From CAZCJU01 sp964562175 (GTDB lineage: Bacteria; Bacillota; Clostridia; Oscillospirales; CAG-272), in assembly GCA_964562175.1 (NCBI GenBank), contig CAZLRV010000006.1, forward strand, positions 1 through 64,000: DNA of 64,000 bases. The letters are read 5' to 3'. Below are positions 34,636 through 43,854 of the stretch, piece after piece (the first letter of the stretch is position 1; every line of letters begins with the position of its first letter). A program made the position numbers and the translations under genes. Under the pieces are notes generated by a model. That model saw only the letters and a program-made list of their open reading frames with translations. It made no database searches and was not told the DNA's origin.

Positions 34636-35448
34636 TTATTTGATAGAATTCATAAACGAGGAATATCTGTGGAAGGCAATGCCGGAGCCCTCAAGCTCGG
34701 GAACCCAACGCTTTACCCATTCGTATGAATAATATCCCTCGTAGCCCATAGCCTTGAGTGCGGAAACGCCCTCCGCAACGGGAACATCGCCGTAGCCCAT
34801 AAGCGTATACTTTATACGGTCGCCGTCCATGTAAGAGTCTTTTATGTGGACGTGTTTAATATATGAGCCGATATTGTCAAGCGTTGTCTTGACATCCTCT
34901 CTGAAATATCTGTACGGGTGGTGCATATCCCAAAGCACGCCCGCATTTTCGCCCTCAACACGCTCCATCAGCTTTTTCATCTCGTTACTGTCGGCAAGTA
35001 TGCCGTTGGTTTCGATAAGCAATGTTACGCCCGTATCCTTTACCATATCGCAAAGGCGTGTGTACTGCTCGGCAAGCTCGCACACTCTGCCCTCGCCCGA
35101 CGGCTCCGGCGTTTTTTCGCCCATTATACGCAGGTATTTAACGCCGAGCTTTTTAGCCAGCTGTGCGTATGATATTATCTCAAACTCCGCAAGAGGTATC
35201 TGCGATTGATCCGACAGATACGCACCTGTCGTAAGCATCGGAATCTCAAGTCCGGCATTTTTGAGCGTTTGCTTTGTTTTCTCTATCATTTCGCCCTCGA
35301 ATATCTTCATTTTCGGGGCAAACATCTCACGCATAACGCCTCTTATCTCGATTCCCGAAAAGCCGAGGTCTCTTGCCGTGGCTATTATGTCGGGAAAGCT
35401 CCACTCGGGACAGCCGAGCGTTGAAAAGGAAAGCTTGATATCAGTCAT
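34636..35448 (-). CDS. Sugar phosphate isomerase/epimerase (xylose isomerase-like TIM barrel)
   Basis: A 270-residue AP-endonuclease-2-type TIM barrel. Visible metal-site positions are LLIETNG (Glu), VLWDMHHPYRY (Asp, His), HVHIKDSY (His, Asp) and GYYSYEWVKRW (Glu). Many relatives act on myo-inositol derivatives or sugars, but the substrate cannot be told. It overlaps the acyl-CoA synthetase fusion gene by 8 bp and so is coupled to it. Confidence 0.85.
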   Translation of the reverse strand: MTDIKLSFSTLGCPEWSFPDIIATARDLGFSGIEIRGVMREMFAPKMKIFEGEMIEKTKQTLKNAGLEIPMLTTGAYLSDQSQIPLAEFEIISYAQLAKKLGVKYLRIMGEKTPEPSGEGRVCELAEQYTRLCDMVKDTGVTLLIETNGILADSNEMKKLMERVEGENAGVLWDMHHPYRYFREDVKTTLDNIGSYIKHVHIKDSYMDGDRIKYTLMGYGDVPVAEGVSALKAMGYEGYYSYEWVKRWVPELEGSGIAFHRYSSFMNSIK

Positions 35449-37732
35449 TTTTTCTTAACTCCGTTCTGCGGATCTTACCGCTTATCGTTTTGGGAAGCTC
35501 GTCAAGGAACTGCACTATACGGGGATATTTGTACGGTGCGGTATGCTCCTTAACGTAATTTTGTATTTCTTTCTTCAGCTCGTCCGTGCCTTGCGTGCCT
35601 TTCGTAAGCACTATTGATGCCTTTATTACCTGACCTCTTATCGGGTCGGGTACGGCTGTTATCGCACATTCAAGCACATACGGAAGCTCCATTATAACGC
35701 TCTCTATCTCAAACGGTCCTATGCGGTAGCCGGAGGATTTGATAACGTCATCCGTACGTCCGACATACCATATATAGCCGTCCTCGTCGCGCCATGCCGT
35801 ATCGCCCGTATGGTATATGCCGTCGTGCCAAGCCTCATTTGTCTTTTCCTCGTCAAGGTAGTAGCCCTTGAACAGACCGCACGGTATTTCCTTATCCGTC
35901 CTTACAACTATTTCGCCCGTTTCACCTACCGGCACGCTCTGTCCGTCCTCATTTACTATATCAACGTCGAACAGCGGACTCGGCTTGCCCATTGCACCCG
36001 GCTTCGGCGTGGTATTTACGAGATTGCATACGGTAAGCGTTGTTTCCGTCTGTCCGAAGCCCTCCATAAGCGTAAGACCCGTTGCGCGCTTCCACTGCTC
36101 GAATACCTCCGGATTAAGTGCCTCGCCTGCCGTTGTGGAATATTGGATGCTTGACAGATCGTATTTGCCGAGGTCCTCTTTTATAAAGAATCTGTACATA
36201 GTGGGCGGAGCGCAGAACGTCGTTATATTGTACTTTTTGAACATAGGCAATATATCGTCCGCATTGAACTTATTGAAGTCATATACGAACACAGCCGCCT
36301 CGCACAGCCATTGACCGTACAGCTTGCCCCACAGTGCCTTGCCCCAACCGGTATCGGATATGGTGAAATGTATTCCGTCCGGGTCTACGTTATGCCAATA
36401 GCGTGCCGTTATGTAATGACCGAGCGGATAACGGAAATCGTGTACCGCTATCTTGGGATATCCCGTCGTGCCGGAGGTAAAGAACATTATCATCGGGTCA
36501 TGGCCGCACGGTGCGTCCTCGCCGCGCTCAAACGTATCGGGGAAGTGTACCATCTCCTCATTGAAATCGTGCCAGCCCTCATGCTTTACGTTGCCTACGG
36601 CTATTTTCAGCTTAAGACACTCACAGCCCTCGGACGCCTTTTCGGCTTGATTAAGCACATCGCCGTCCGTTGTGCATATTATTGCGCTTACGCCCGCCGC
36701 CTTATAGCGGTATTCGAAATCGTGTTGCATAAGCAAATTCGTTGCGGGTATCGCAACCGCACCTATGCGGTGAAGAGCCGTTATGCAGAACCAGAATTGA
36801 TAATGACGCTTCAGCACGAGCATTACCCTATCACCCTTCTTTATTCCCAGACTCTGCAAATAGTTTGCGGTCATACAAGAATACTTGCGTATATCCTCAA
36901 AGGTAAAGCGTCTTTCCTCATGTTCTGCCGATACGTAAAGCATTGCCATTTTGTCGGGATAATTGCTTGCAAGATAATCCACCGTATCGAATGCAAAGTT
37001 ATATTTATCCTCGTTCTTAAAGGATATACCCGAAAGCACGCCGTTTTCGTCGTGCGTTGTCTGTATAAATCTGCTTGCCGTGGGCGAATCGTAACGCAGT
37101 GCCTTACGCTCGGAAACTATGCTGTCGAATTTATCATCCTCGGCATCCTTATTGCTCTTCAAAACGACGGCGTAAAATTTACAGCCCTCGGGTGAGGTGG
37201 CTATCATACCGTGCGGTATTGCGGAGTTGTAGTATATGGAATCGCCCTCTCCCAGCGTTTCGGTATGCTCGCCTATCTGTATCCGCATCGTACCGCTTAT
37301 TATTACGTCAAATTCCTGTCCGGCATGAGTCGAGAGCTTTATCGGACTATTCAGATCGTCCTCGGAATAGGGCATTTGAACGAAAAACGGTTCAGCCGTT
37401 TTCTGCTTGAAAAGCGGTGCCATATTCAGATATGAAAAGCCCTCTCGCCTCGTTATCGGAAGTCCCTCGCCCTTTCTCGTAAGCGAGTAATTGGAAAGTG
37501 TCGGGCTTTCACCCTTTATAAGGTCGGTGGGGTCTACATGAAGCTGTGATGCGCATTTATAAATGAATGTAAAGCTGAAATCGTTCTTTCCGCTCTCGTA
37601 ATTTCTGTAATCCTCCAAGCTGACATCTGTCTTTTTCGCCATTTCCTCCTCGGAAATGTCCATGATCTCACGCAGGGTCTTTATTCTCCCCGCTACGACA
37701 GCCAGTTGTGCTTTGAGATCCGTTTTTTCCAT
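35441..37732 (-). CDS. Three-domain fusion: XRE helix-turn-helix, cupin and acyl-CoA synthetase (AMP-forming)
   Basis: A 763-residue protein. Residues 12-68 are an XRE-type HTH; about 105-190 is a cupin with GQEFDVIISGTMRIQIGEH and GDSIYYNSAIPHGM. About 215-760 is an ANL adenylating enzyme close to medium-chain acyl-CoA synthetases. Adenylation motifs are intact: MFFTSGTTGYPKIA (P-loop), GFGQTETTL, HTGDTAWRDEDGY, GRTDDVIKSSGYRIGP and the catalytic Lys in ISGKIRRTEL. The first two domains alone have the layout of MarR-like HTH-cupin repressors such as PuuR. No frame break joins the parts. The fatty or aromatic acid used is unknown; the cupin may sense it. Confidence 0.9.
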   Translation of the reverse strand: MEKTDLKAQLAVVAGRIKTLREIMDISEEEMAKKTDVSLEDYRNYESGKNDFSFTFIYKCASQLHVDPTDLIKGESPTLSNYSLTRKGEGLPITRREGFSYLNMAPLFKQKTAEPFFVQMPYSEDDLNSPIKLSTHAGQEFDVIISGTMRIQIGEHTETLGEGDSIYYNSAIPHGMIATSPEGCKFYAVVLKSNKDAEDDKFDSIVSERKALRYDSPTASRFIQTTHDENGVLSGISFKNEDKYNFAFDTVDYLASNYPDKMAMLYVSAEHEERRFTFEDIRKYSCMTANYLQSLGIKKGDRVMLVLKRHYQFWFCITALHRIGAVAIPATNLLMQHDFEYRYKAAGVSAIICTTDGDVLNQAEKASEGCECLKLKIAVGNVKHEGWHDFNEEMVHFPDTFERGEDAPCGHDPMIMFFTSGTTGYPKIAVHDFRYPLGHYITARYWHNVDPDGIHFTISDTGWGKALWGKLYGQWLCEAAVFVYDFNKFNADDILPMFKKYNITTFCAPPTMYRFFIKEDLGKYDLSSIQYSTTAGEALNPEVFEQWKRATGLTLMEGFGQTETTLTVCNLVNTTPKPGAMGKPSPLFDVDIVNEDGQSVPVGETGEIVVRTDKEIPCGLFKGYYLDEEKTNEAWHDGIYHTGDTAWRDEDGYIWYVGRTDDVIKSSGYRIGPFEIESVIMELPYVLECAITAVPDPIRGQVIKASIVLTKGTQGTDELKKEIQNYVKEHTAPYKYPRIVQFLDELPKTISGKIRRTELRKND

Positions 37733-37754
37733 TTTGCATTCCGCCTTTCAAAAA

Positions 37755-38255
37755 TCAATATATTTTTTTATCTTCCGTTTTTATAATATTTACGGCTTCC
37801 TTCGGCACAAAGTGCGAAAAGTCACGTCCGTACCGTATCAGCTCCCGCACCATGGTCGAGCTTATATGTGCAAGCTCTGCACGTGTAGGCATAAATATCG
37901 TTTCGATATCGGGTGCAAGCTCTCTGTTTATCGAGCATAGCATAAACTCGTAATCGAAATCGGACGCATTGCGCAGTCCCTTTACTATGGCACGACAAGC
38001 GTGCCTTTGAGCGTATTCCGCAAGCAGCTCGCAAGAGATATCGGCTTTGACATTCGGATATTTCTCCAGCGAGGCTTTGAGAAGCTCAAACCGCATTTGC
38101 GGCGAAAACATACATTTTTTCGAGTTATTCGAAAAAACGCAAACGATAACATTATCGTAAATTGCCGCCGCCCGCTCTATCACATCGATATGACCGATGG
38201 TGACCGGGTCGAAGCTTCCGGGAATAAGTACCGTGTTTTCCATTCTCTCACCCAC
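37755..38255 (-). CDS. coaD: Pantetheine-phosphate adenylyltransferase
   Basis: Penultimate step of CoA synthesis: 4-phosphopantetheine plus ATP to dephospho-CoA. The nucleotidylyltransferase loop PGSFDPVTIGHIDVI contains the TxGH motif; IVKGLRNASDFDYEFMLCSINRELAP and EALNIIK-like C-terminal residues fit the family. GTG at 38255 abuts the rsmD stop; ATG at 38243 (MENTVLIPGSF) is an alternative start. Pairing with rsmD is widespread in Firmicutes. CoA supply may favour the acyl-CoA synthetase encoded next. Confidence 0.95.
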   Translation of the reverse strand: MGERMENTVLIPGSFDPVTIGHIDVIERAAAIYDNVIVCVFSNNSKKCMFSPQMRFELLKASLEKYPNVKADISCELLAEYAQRHACRAIVKGLRNASDFDYEFMLCSINRELAPDIETIFMPTRAELAHISSTMVRELIRYGRDFSHFVPKEAVNIIKTEDKKIY

Positions 38256-38816
38256 TTACGATATCCTCGGAGTGAGCTTTGAAAAATACGTTTTGCCCGC
38301 TCTGTACTCTTTTTCAAGCACATAATACTTTTCAAGCTCATCATCAACAATATGCTCTGTATTCGTTTCGGCGATAATTATCGCATCGGGTGCAAGCAGC
38401 CTCGCCTCGGCTAAGGCGATCAGGGAGCCTTTGAGCATATCCGATTCATACGGCGGATCCAAAAACACAAGGTCGAATTTGTGCTTTGACACCGTCGCCG
38501 CCTTAATATACTGCTTATAATCGTATTTCAATATCGTGCATTTCTTATATAAATGCGTTTTCAGTGCATTTTGGCGAATTATCTCCACAGAGTCCGCATT
38601 TATGTCGCATAAGACCGCTTTTTCCGCTCCCCTTGACAGGGCTTCAAGTCCGAGCTGACCACAGCCGGCAAACAGATCGAGAACCACTCTGCCGTCAATA
38701 TCGAATTGTATTGCGGAAAACATGGCTTCCTTCGTTCTTTCCAGTGTCGGGCGTGTTGCCTCGCCCTCAAGCGTATTCAGCTTTGTTCCTCTTGCCGATC
38801 CCGTAATTATTCTCAT
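38256..38816 (-). CDS. rsmD: 16S rRNA (guanine(966)-N2)-methyltransferase RsmD
   Basis: A 186-residue SAM methyltransferase acting on G966 of 16S rRNA. SAM loop VLDLFAGCGQLGLEALSRG and the catalytic LVFLDPPYESD (DPPY) are intact; the start MRIITGSARGTKL is typical. It overlaps uvrC by 4 bp and abuts coaD. Confidence 0.95.
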   Translation of the reverse strand: MRIITGSARGTKLNTLEGEATRPTLERTKEAMFSAIQFDIDGRVVLDLFAGCGQLGLEALSRGAEKAVLCDINADSVEIIRQNALKTHLYKKCTILKYDYKQYIKAATVSKHKFDLVFLDPPYESDMLKGSLIALAEARLLAPDAIIIAETNTEHIVDDELEKYYVLEKEYRAGKTYFSKLTPRIS

Positions 38817-40639
38817 TTTTTTGTTTCCTTAAAATATTCCGTTATTCTTTCCGCAAGCTCCTCGGTAACGCCCTTGACCTCGCAAAGCTGCTCCACGCTT
38901 GCGTTTTTTACATTTTGAAGTGTCGTGAAGTGCTTCATTATCTCCCTCGCCTTGGCATCTCCTACGCCCTTTATATTCGTCAATGACGAATGCGATATCG
39001 TTTTTCGCTTCTTTGCGGTCATTTTCGATATGGAGAAGCGATGCACCTCCTCTTGAAGCTTATAGATAAACATAAATATGTCCCTGTCCTTGGCTATGCT
39101 TATTTCATTTTGTCCGTCGGTAAGCCCTCTTGTTTTATGGTACTCATCCTTAAACATACCGAAAACGGGAATATCGACCCCCATACGCTCAAGCACCTCA
39201 CGCACGCATTCGGCGTGCGTTGCGCCGCCGTCGATAAGCATAAGATCCGGCAAGGGCAAAAAGCTCTTTTCGCCGTCAAGCGCCTTTCGTATTCGCCGCT
39301 CTGTCATCTCTCGCATGGACGAATAATCGTCCTGCCCGTCGGTAGTCTTAATATTAAATGTCCGATATGAAGCTTTATCGAGCTTAGTACCCTTTGTCAC
39401 TATCATTCCGCCCGTTATGGCTTCGTTTCCGATATTTGATATATCGTATGCTTCTATACGCTCGGGTACCACCTCAAGCTTCAGCGTCGACGCAAGCTTA
39501 ATGAGCAGCTCGTCCGAGTCATGCTCCTGTTGCTTAAAGCGTTTTGCCCTAAGCTCCGCATTTGCCTCCACCATTTCACACAGCTTGACCTTGTCGCCTC
39601 TCATCGGGCGTAATATCTCGACTCGCTTTTTCGATACCGAATTTATATAATCCGCAATAAGCCGTCCCTCGCCCTCCGGCAACACATTCGATATCATAAT
39701 ATACGGCGGGTAATATGTGCGTTTTTCGTATACCGATATTATAAACGACGAGAGCTTTTCCCAATCGTCCATCTGAGCGGAGGTAAACTCATAATTATCC
39801 GTATCGGAAATTACCCCGCCCCTGATATAGAATATCGATACCGCACATACCGCATCGTCGCGGTAGATTCCGATAACGTCTCTGAAATCGTCTGCGGCGG
39901 ATACGACCTTTTGCTTTGCATAAAGCTTTTGAAGCGAGGATATCGCATTTCGGTATTCGGCGGCTTTTTCGAATTCAAGTCTTTCGCTCGCATCGTACAT
40001 TTTTTTCTTAAGCTCCTCGACCGTAGAGGCAATATTTCCCGAAAGCACTTTTTTTGCCTGCGCTATTCGCCCCCCGTATTCCTCTCGGCTCACTCTGCCC
40101 GAGCATGGAGCGGAGCATCTGCCTATCTGATAATTGAGGCACGGACGGTATTTGCCGATATCTCCGGGAAGCGTTCTTTTACAGCTCGGCAACATAAACG
40201 CCTTGTTTATCGTTTTGATAACATCGTATGCGACAGCGGAGCTTGAATACGGCCCGTAATAATCGCCCGTTGCGTATCTGTTTCTCGTAAACTCTATTTT
40301 CGGAAATTCCTCATTTGACGGTATTCTGATATACGGATACGTTTTATCATCCTTGAGCTTGATATTGTATTTCGGCTTGTACTGTTTTATCTTGCTGTTT
40401 TCGAGGGCAAGCGCCTCAAGCTCCGTATCGCACAAAATGAAATCGAAATCGTAAACGCACGACACCATCTTGTCCGTTTTCGCTCCGTGGGAGGTATTTA
40501 CGAAATATTGCGATACTCTGCTTTTCAAGCACCTCGATTTACCTACGTATATGACCTGCCCCGCTTTATTCTTCATAATGTAAACACCGGGAGTCGAGGG
40601 CAGCTCGTTGGCTTTTTTCAGTAGAGATGTTTTATCCAT
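38813..40639 (-). CDS. uvrC: Excinuclease ABC subunit UvrC
   Basis: Dual-incision nuclease of nucleotide excision repair. The GIY-YIG domain starts with STPGVYIMKNKAGQVIYVGKS (about 15-35); a UVR motif for UvrB contact is near 205-240; the RNase H-like 5-prime nuclease domain contains AYDISNIGNEAITGGMIV and DLMLIDGGATHAECV; two helix-hairpin-helix motifs end the protein (TNIKGVGDAKAREIM, CEVKGVTEELAERI). Full length at 608 residues. It follows the HPr terminator closely, and no separate promoter was recognised. Confidence 0.97.
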   Translation of the reverse strand: MDKTSLLKKANELPSTPGVYIMKNKAGQVIYVGKSRCLKSRVSQYFVNTSHGAKTDKMVSCVYDFDFILCDTELEALALENSKIKQYKPKYNIKLKDDKTYPYIRIPSNEEFPKIEFTRNRYATGDYYGPYSSSAVAYDVIKTINKAFMLPSCKRTLPGDIGKYRPCLNYQIGRCSAPCSGRVSREEYGGRIAQAKKVLSGNIASTVEELKKKMYDASERLEFEKAAEYRNAISSLQKLYAKQKVVSAADDFRDVIGIYRDDAVCAVSIFYIRGGVISDTDNYEFTSAQMDDWEKLSSFIISVYEKRTYYPPYIMISNVLPEGEGRLIADYINSVSKKRVEILRPMRGDKVKLCEMVEANAELRAKRFKQQEHDSDELLIKLASTLKLEVVPERIEAYDISNIGNEAITGGMIVTKGTKLDKASYRTFNIKTTDGQDDYSSMREMTERRIRKALDGEKSFLPLPDLMLIDGGATHAECVREVLERMGVDIPVFGMFKDEYHKTRGLTDGQNEISIAKDRDIFMFIYKLQEEVHRFSISKMTAKKRKTISHSSLTNIKGVGDAKAREIMKHFTTLQNVKNASVEQLCEVKGVTEELAERITEYFKETKK

Positions 40640-40649
40640 AAATTTTTAC

Positions 40650-40719
40650 AAAAAAAGACGGATAAGCATGACTGCCAAACAGCATAAAATATGCTGTGGG
40701 AAGTAAACACGCTTATCCG
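40650..40719 (-). terminator. Terminator after the HPr gene, branched stem
   Basis: Minus strand: CGGATAAGC...GCTTATCCG (40659-40667 with 40711-40719) encloses an inner ACAGCAT-5 nt-ATGCTGT hairpin and is followed by TC and seven T. Longer and more elaborate than a standard terminator. Confidence 0.85.
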
Positions 40720-40743
40720 CCATTCTAAAGAATCGTATCTTTA

Positions 40744-41007
40744 TTATTCGGCAAGACCTGTCTCTATAAGCTCCTCTAAGCTGTTGAGCGCATCTACCTC
40801 GTCTACACCATCAGCAATAAGAGTAATTATATTATCTTTTGTAATTCCGAGCGAAAGCACGCCGAGTAAACTCTTTGCATTCACCCTTCTGTCATCCTTT
40901 TCGACCCAGATAGAGCTTTTGAAAGAGTTGGCTTTTTGTATAAAGAATGTTGCGGGTCTTGCATGAAGACCGACTACTATTTTCACAGTTACATTGCGGG
41001 AAATCAT
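40744..41007 (-). CDS. HPr family phosphocarrier protein
   Basis: An 87-residue HPr-like protein. The PTS phosphohistidine is present in VGLHARPATFF (His15), and the regulatory serine region appears as NAKSLLGVLSLGI (Ser46 position), so HPr kinase could act on it. Shine-Dalgarno AGGAG precedes the ATG. It is transcribed alone between a strong promoter and its own terminator; enzyme I is not next to it. Either general HPr (ptsH) or a Crh-like regulator; His15 favours HPr. Confidence 0.92.
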   Translation of the reverse strand: MISRNVTVKIVVGLHARPATFFIQKANSFKSSIWVEKDDRRVNAKSLLGVLSLGITKDNIITLIADGVDEVDALNSLEELIETGLAE

Positions 41008-41079
41008 TGTATGCGCTCCTTATATAAATACAACAAATTTACATTATTTTGATACGTAAAAAAGTATAACTATAGGGTT

Positions 41080-41108
41080 ATTATACCAAAATCCTCGGGC
41101 AAATTCAA
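41080..41108 (-). promoter_or_regulatory. Promoter of the HPr gene
   Basis: TTGAAT (41103-41108) and TATAAT (41080-41085) with a 17-bp spacer on the minus strand, about 70 bp before the ATG. Confidence 0.8.
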
Positions 41109-41163
41109 TAGTCATAATGCCTAATTTTTGTGCTTTTTTTACATTTTATGATGTGAATTATAT

Positions 41164-41667
41164 TCATTCCGTCCCGATCTCGGTAATTACCGCCTCAAAT
41201 TCAAAGCCCCTGCCGCCGATCTTTATTTTATCGTTTACCCTTATTATCCTGCCGCACGGAAGCAAAAAGCCTTTATCTGTATTTATTCCCGTCAAGCGTG
41301 CCTTGCATTTAAGATCTATTTTCTCCGAGACCCGTTCGCCGTTGTCATTCTCGTCGGTCTGCTCAACGTTTCTTACGCTCCAGCCGTCGCACAAAACGCC
41401 AAGCTCATTCCCGTCAACAAACAGCGGCATATCGGCTGTCATTCCCTTTTCCGCAGACGGGTCTATCTCTCCTGCATAAAGGCTTATGACTACCTCGTCA
41501 CGGTTTGCCGTCTTTTTCGCTTCGTCAACTATCGCTCCGCGGCAAAAAATACCTATCAAGCAAAATGCGATGACCAATATAACGGTCACATCGGCAGTAT
41601 TTACCGTCTTCTTTGTTTTTATACTCGCAGTGCTTTTCTTTTTTGTATTTTTTTTATTATTATCCAT
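41164..41667 (-). CDS. DUF4330-like membrane-anchored protein (second copy)
   Basis: About 167 residues from ATG 41667, which overlaps the preceding stop as ATGGATAA. A Lys/Asn/Thr-rich cytoplasmic start, one transmembrane helix (about 24-43), then an extracytoplasmic beta domain with short repeats of the form VNDKIKIGGRGFEFEAVI. It resembles DUF4330-type proteins only in size and layout; I assign the family tentatively. Last gene of the nrdR-rimM operon. Confidence 0.65.
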   Translation of the reverse strand: MDNNKKNTKKKSTASIKTKKTVNTADVTVILVIAFCLIGIFCRGAIVDEAKKTANRDEVVISLYAGEIDPSAEKGMTADMPLFVDGNELGVLCDGWSVRNVEQTDENDNGERVSEKIDLKCKARLTGINTDKGFLLPCGRIIRVNDKIKIGGRGFEFEAVITEIGTE

Positions 41668-42100
41668 TATTGCCACCGACACCGCCGCTTTGCAACGACG
41701 TGCATTTTCCTTTTCCCGTAAACGTGCTTGTATAAAATCCGTACTCGGCACCCACTCTTATCTCAACTCCGTTGACGGAATATGCTTTTTCCGTCACGCT
41801 TGAGAGTGCAAGCACCTTTATTTCCATGTCCGTGTACTCGTCCTCTCGACCGTAGGGCTGCGCAAGCTTTATTTGCTGTACAGTGCCTATGCTTGCGCCG
41901 TTCTCGTCGTATATCTCGTCCCCCGCCTTTATTGCGTCGCCGACCTCTCGACGCACCTCATATACGTTTATCGTATAAAACAGCTCCGCCGTCTCGCCCT
42001 CGTTTTTCGGAGTTCCGAGCAAATACAGCAAAACACACAAAAGCATCATCATAATGCAGGCAAGCGCATCGAATACTCCGAAAGAATACCTCTTTTTCAT
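41660..42100 (-). CDS. DUF4330-like membrane-anchored protein (first copy)
   Basis: A 146-residue protein with one N-terminal transmembrane helix (about 10-28) and an extracytoplasmic domain containing VGDAIKAGDEIYDENGASIGTV, the strand-turn pattern of DUF4330-type proteins. The ATG at 42100 overlaps the upstream stop (TGATG), so translation is coupled to the Wzy-like gene. Family assignment is tentative. It probably acts with its paralogue downstream. Confidence 0.65.
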   Translation of the reverse strand: MKKRYSFGVFDALACIMMMLLCVLLYLLGTPKNEGETAELFYTINVYEVRREVGDAIKAGDEIYDENGASIGTVQQIKLAQPYGREDEYTDMEIKVLALSSVTEKAYSVNGVEIRVGAEYGFYTSTFTGKGKCTSLQSGGVGGNNG

Positions 42101-43854
42101 CACAGCCCGATACCTCCGATGTAATATTCGTATTCGTCATGTTCGGGACGTCCGGCACAGGAAATTATACCGTCGCCGACAGCGGCGTGCATAAACAGCA
42201 TACCCAAGGTCAATGTGGAGTCTACGCCGCCCTCGAATACTCCGAACACAAGAACAGCCAAAACAGACAGATACGGAGCATGTACTATCTTCGAAAGCGA
42301 GCTTTTTTTGATAAAGCCGTCACGATCGTCCGTTATATACGAAAGAAATTTACCGAAAAACGCAAGGCACGTGAGCAAAAGCATGATAAGCGCCGTATAG
42401 CCGTAATTCGACACTATCTCCGTGTACATATTTTCTCCCCGACATACCGAACAAGCGTTATACGCCCGCTGTGGTATATCCGACGGCACATAATATGTCG
42501 TAAGTATAAAAACGAAAGACAACGGCAAAAGCATCGCAAAGGTCTTTTTACCGTAGGTGAGCATAAAAGCGACAAACATCACAAGAAGCGTAACCCACGA
42601 TGCAAACGAATTCAAAGAAAGCATTGAAAACAAAAACAATACGACAACAAAAAGAAGCTCTGTTCTTCGTCTTACCCTGCCCGCATTGTGGAAAAACAGC
42701 ACGAGTGCATACGGAATAAGCGACACTATGTAAAGCGACAGCTCGACCTCGGTATCGAATACGGAGTAAATTGCATTGGGAAATATCGATGTTCCGTCGT
42801 AAAGCGTGCCGTCGAATATTCCGCGAAGTATGCCGTATCCGCAACACAGCACCGCGGCGGTTATCTGCGCCATAAAGCAACGGTACAGCTCTGTATGCGA
42901 TACAACGGTATTTTTCAATGCAAAATAGAGCAATGCGTATACCAATGCCACATATCCCGTTTCATTTGAAGAAAACAGCGGCGTTATAAACGATACCGCA
43001 CCCCAAAGAGCGACAAATACATCGCAAAGAGTAAGCTCTATGCGTGCCTTTGAGGTTATAAGTTTAAGCAGATACGACACCACCGTCAAAAGCGCAAGCG
43101 ACACGAACAAGGCTCGTCCGATAAACGGATAGAATGCAAGCAGTAATACTACACCCGATTGCGGTCGCCTCAACACGAGCAAGATAACAAATACGCCGCA
43201 AATTGCGGCAGGCACCGTCCATGCCGGAATGAAAAAGCAGAGCGTACCCGTTATCATACCGAGTATCAGCGGAAGCGATGCCGCAGAATACGCCTCCTCC
43301 GTGTAAAGCTCGTGAGGCTTTACACCCAACAGCTCAAATGTAATAAAGTGAAATATTTTGTTTTTACATAACGTGGTCGAAAGCGACGTGCGTGACCTGA
43401 ACAACATAAAAGCGAGTAGGAGAAACAGAAGTGCGACGGCAAGAGAGCTTTCGTCGGGAGAGAATTTTTCGAGCATTACCGTTTTTATGGCGTAAACAAA
43501 TATTATATATACGCCCGTCATAACGAAATAAACTCCGTAATCTCTGCTTTTCCGTTTCAGCATATGTTCGGGCAAAGAGTCGAAGAAGCGGCTCACGGGA
43601 TTGCTTTCGGCAAAATGCTTTATGCCTCCGCGAGTTTTTTTCACCCATTCCGAGTCGGAGAGTCTGCCGAATGTGTCGGCAAGCATACCGCTCTTAAGCT
43701 TTTTATCAAGCTCTGGGTACGAGCAAAACACTTTTTTGAACAGGCTGTGCGAAAACGCTCGGTTCAAAAAAGCGGCAAGTGCATAAAGCCACGCCATTAT
43801 AACGCCTTGCTTTTCGCCTCTTCTTTTGTCATCGGCAAACGGTTCTTTATTCAT
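42100..43854 (-). CDS. O-antigen ligase/Wzy-like polytopic membrane protein
   Basis: A 584-residue membrane protein with about twelve helices after a cytoplasmic N-terminal region of about 110 residues. The stretch LFSMLSLNSFASWVTLLVMFVAFML resembles the SRGAW-type helix of O-antigen ligases and polymerases, but the usual Ser-Arg-Gly is not exact. The overlap with trmD (8 bp) and with the DUF4330-like gene shows a single operon. ATG at 43797 (MAWLYALAAFLNRA) is an alternative start. In a Gram-positive it could join or polymerise a surface glycan; this is inference. Confidence 0.7.
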   Translation of the reverse strand: MNKEPFADDKRRGEKQGVIMAWLYALAAFLNRAFSHSLFKKVFCSYPELDKKLKSGMLADTFGRLSDSEWVKKTRGGIKHFAESNPVSRFFDSLPEHMLKRKSRDYGVYFVMTGVYIIFVYAIKTVMLEKFSPDESSLAVALLFLLLAFMLFRSRTSLSTTLCKNKIFHFITFELLGVKPHELYTEEAYSAASLPLILGMITGTLCFFIPAWTVPAAICGVFVILLVLRRPQSGVVLLLAFYPFIGRALFVSLALLTVVSYLLKLITSKARIELTLCDVFVALWGAVSFITPLFSSNETGYVALVYALLYFALKNTVVSHTELYRCFMAQITAAVLCCGYGILRGIFDGTLYDGTSIFPNAIYSVFDTEVELSLYIVSLIPYALVLFFHNAGRVRRRTELLFVVVLFLFSMLSLNSFASWVTLLVMFVAFMLTYGKKTFAMLLPLSFVFILTTYYVPSDIPQRAYNACSVCRGENMYTEIVSNYGYTALIMLLLTCLAFFGKFLSYITDDRDGFIKKSSLSKIVHAPYLSVLAVLVFGVFEGGVDSTLTLGMLFMHAAVGDGIISCAGRPEHDEYEYYIGGIGL

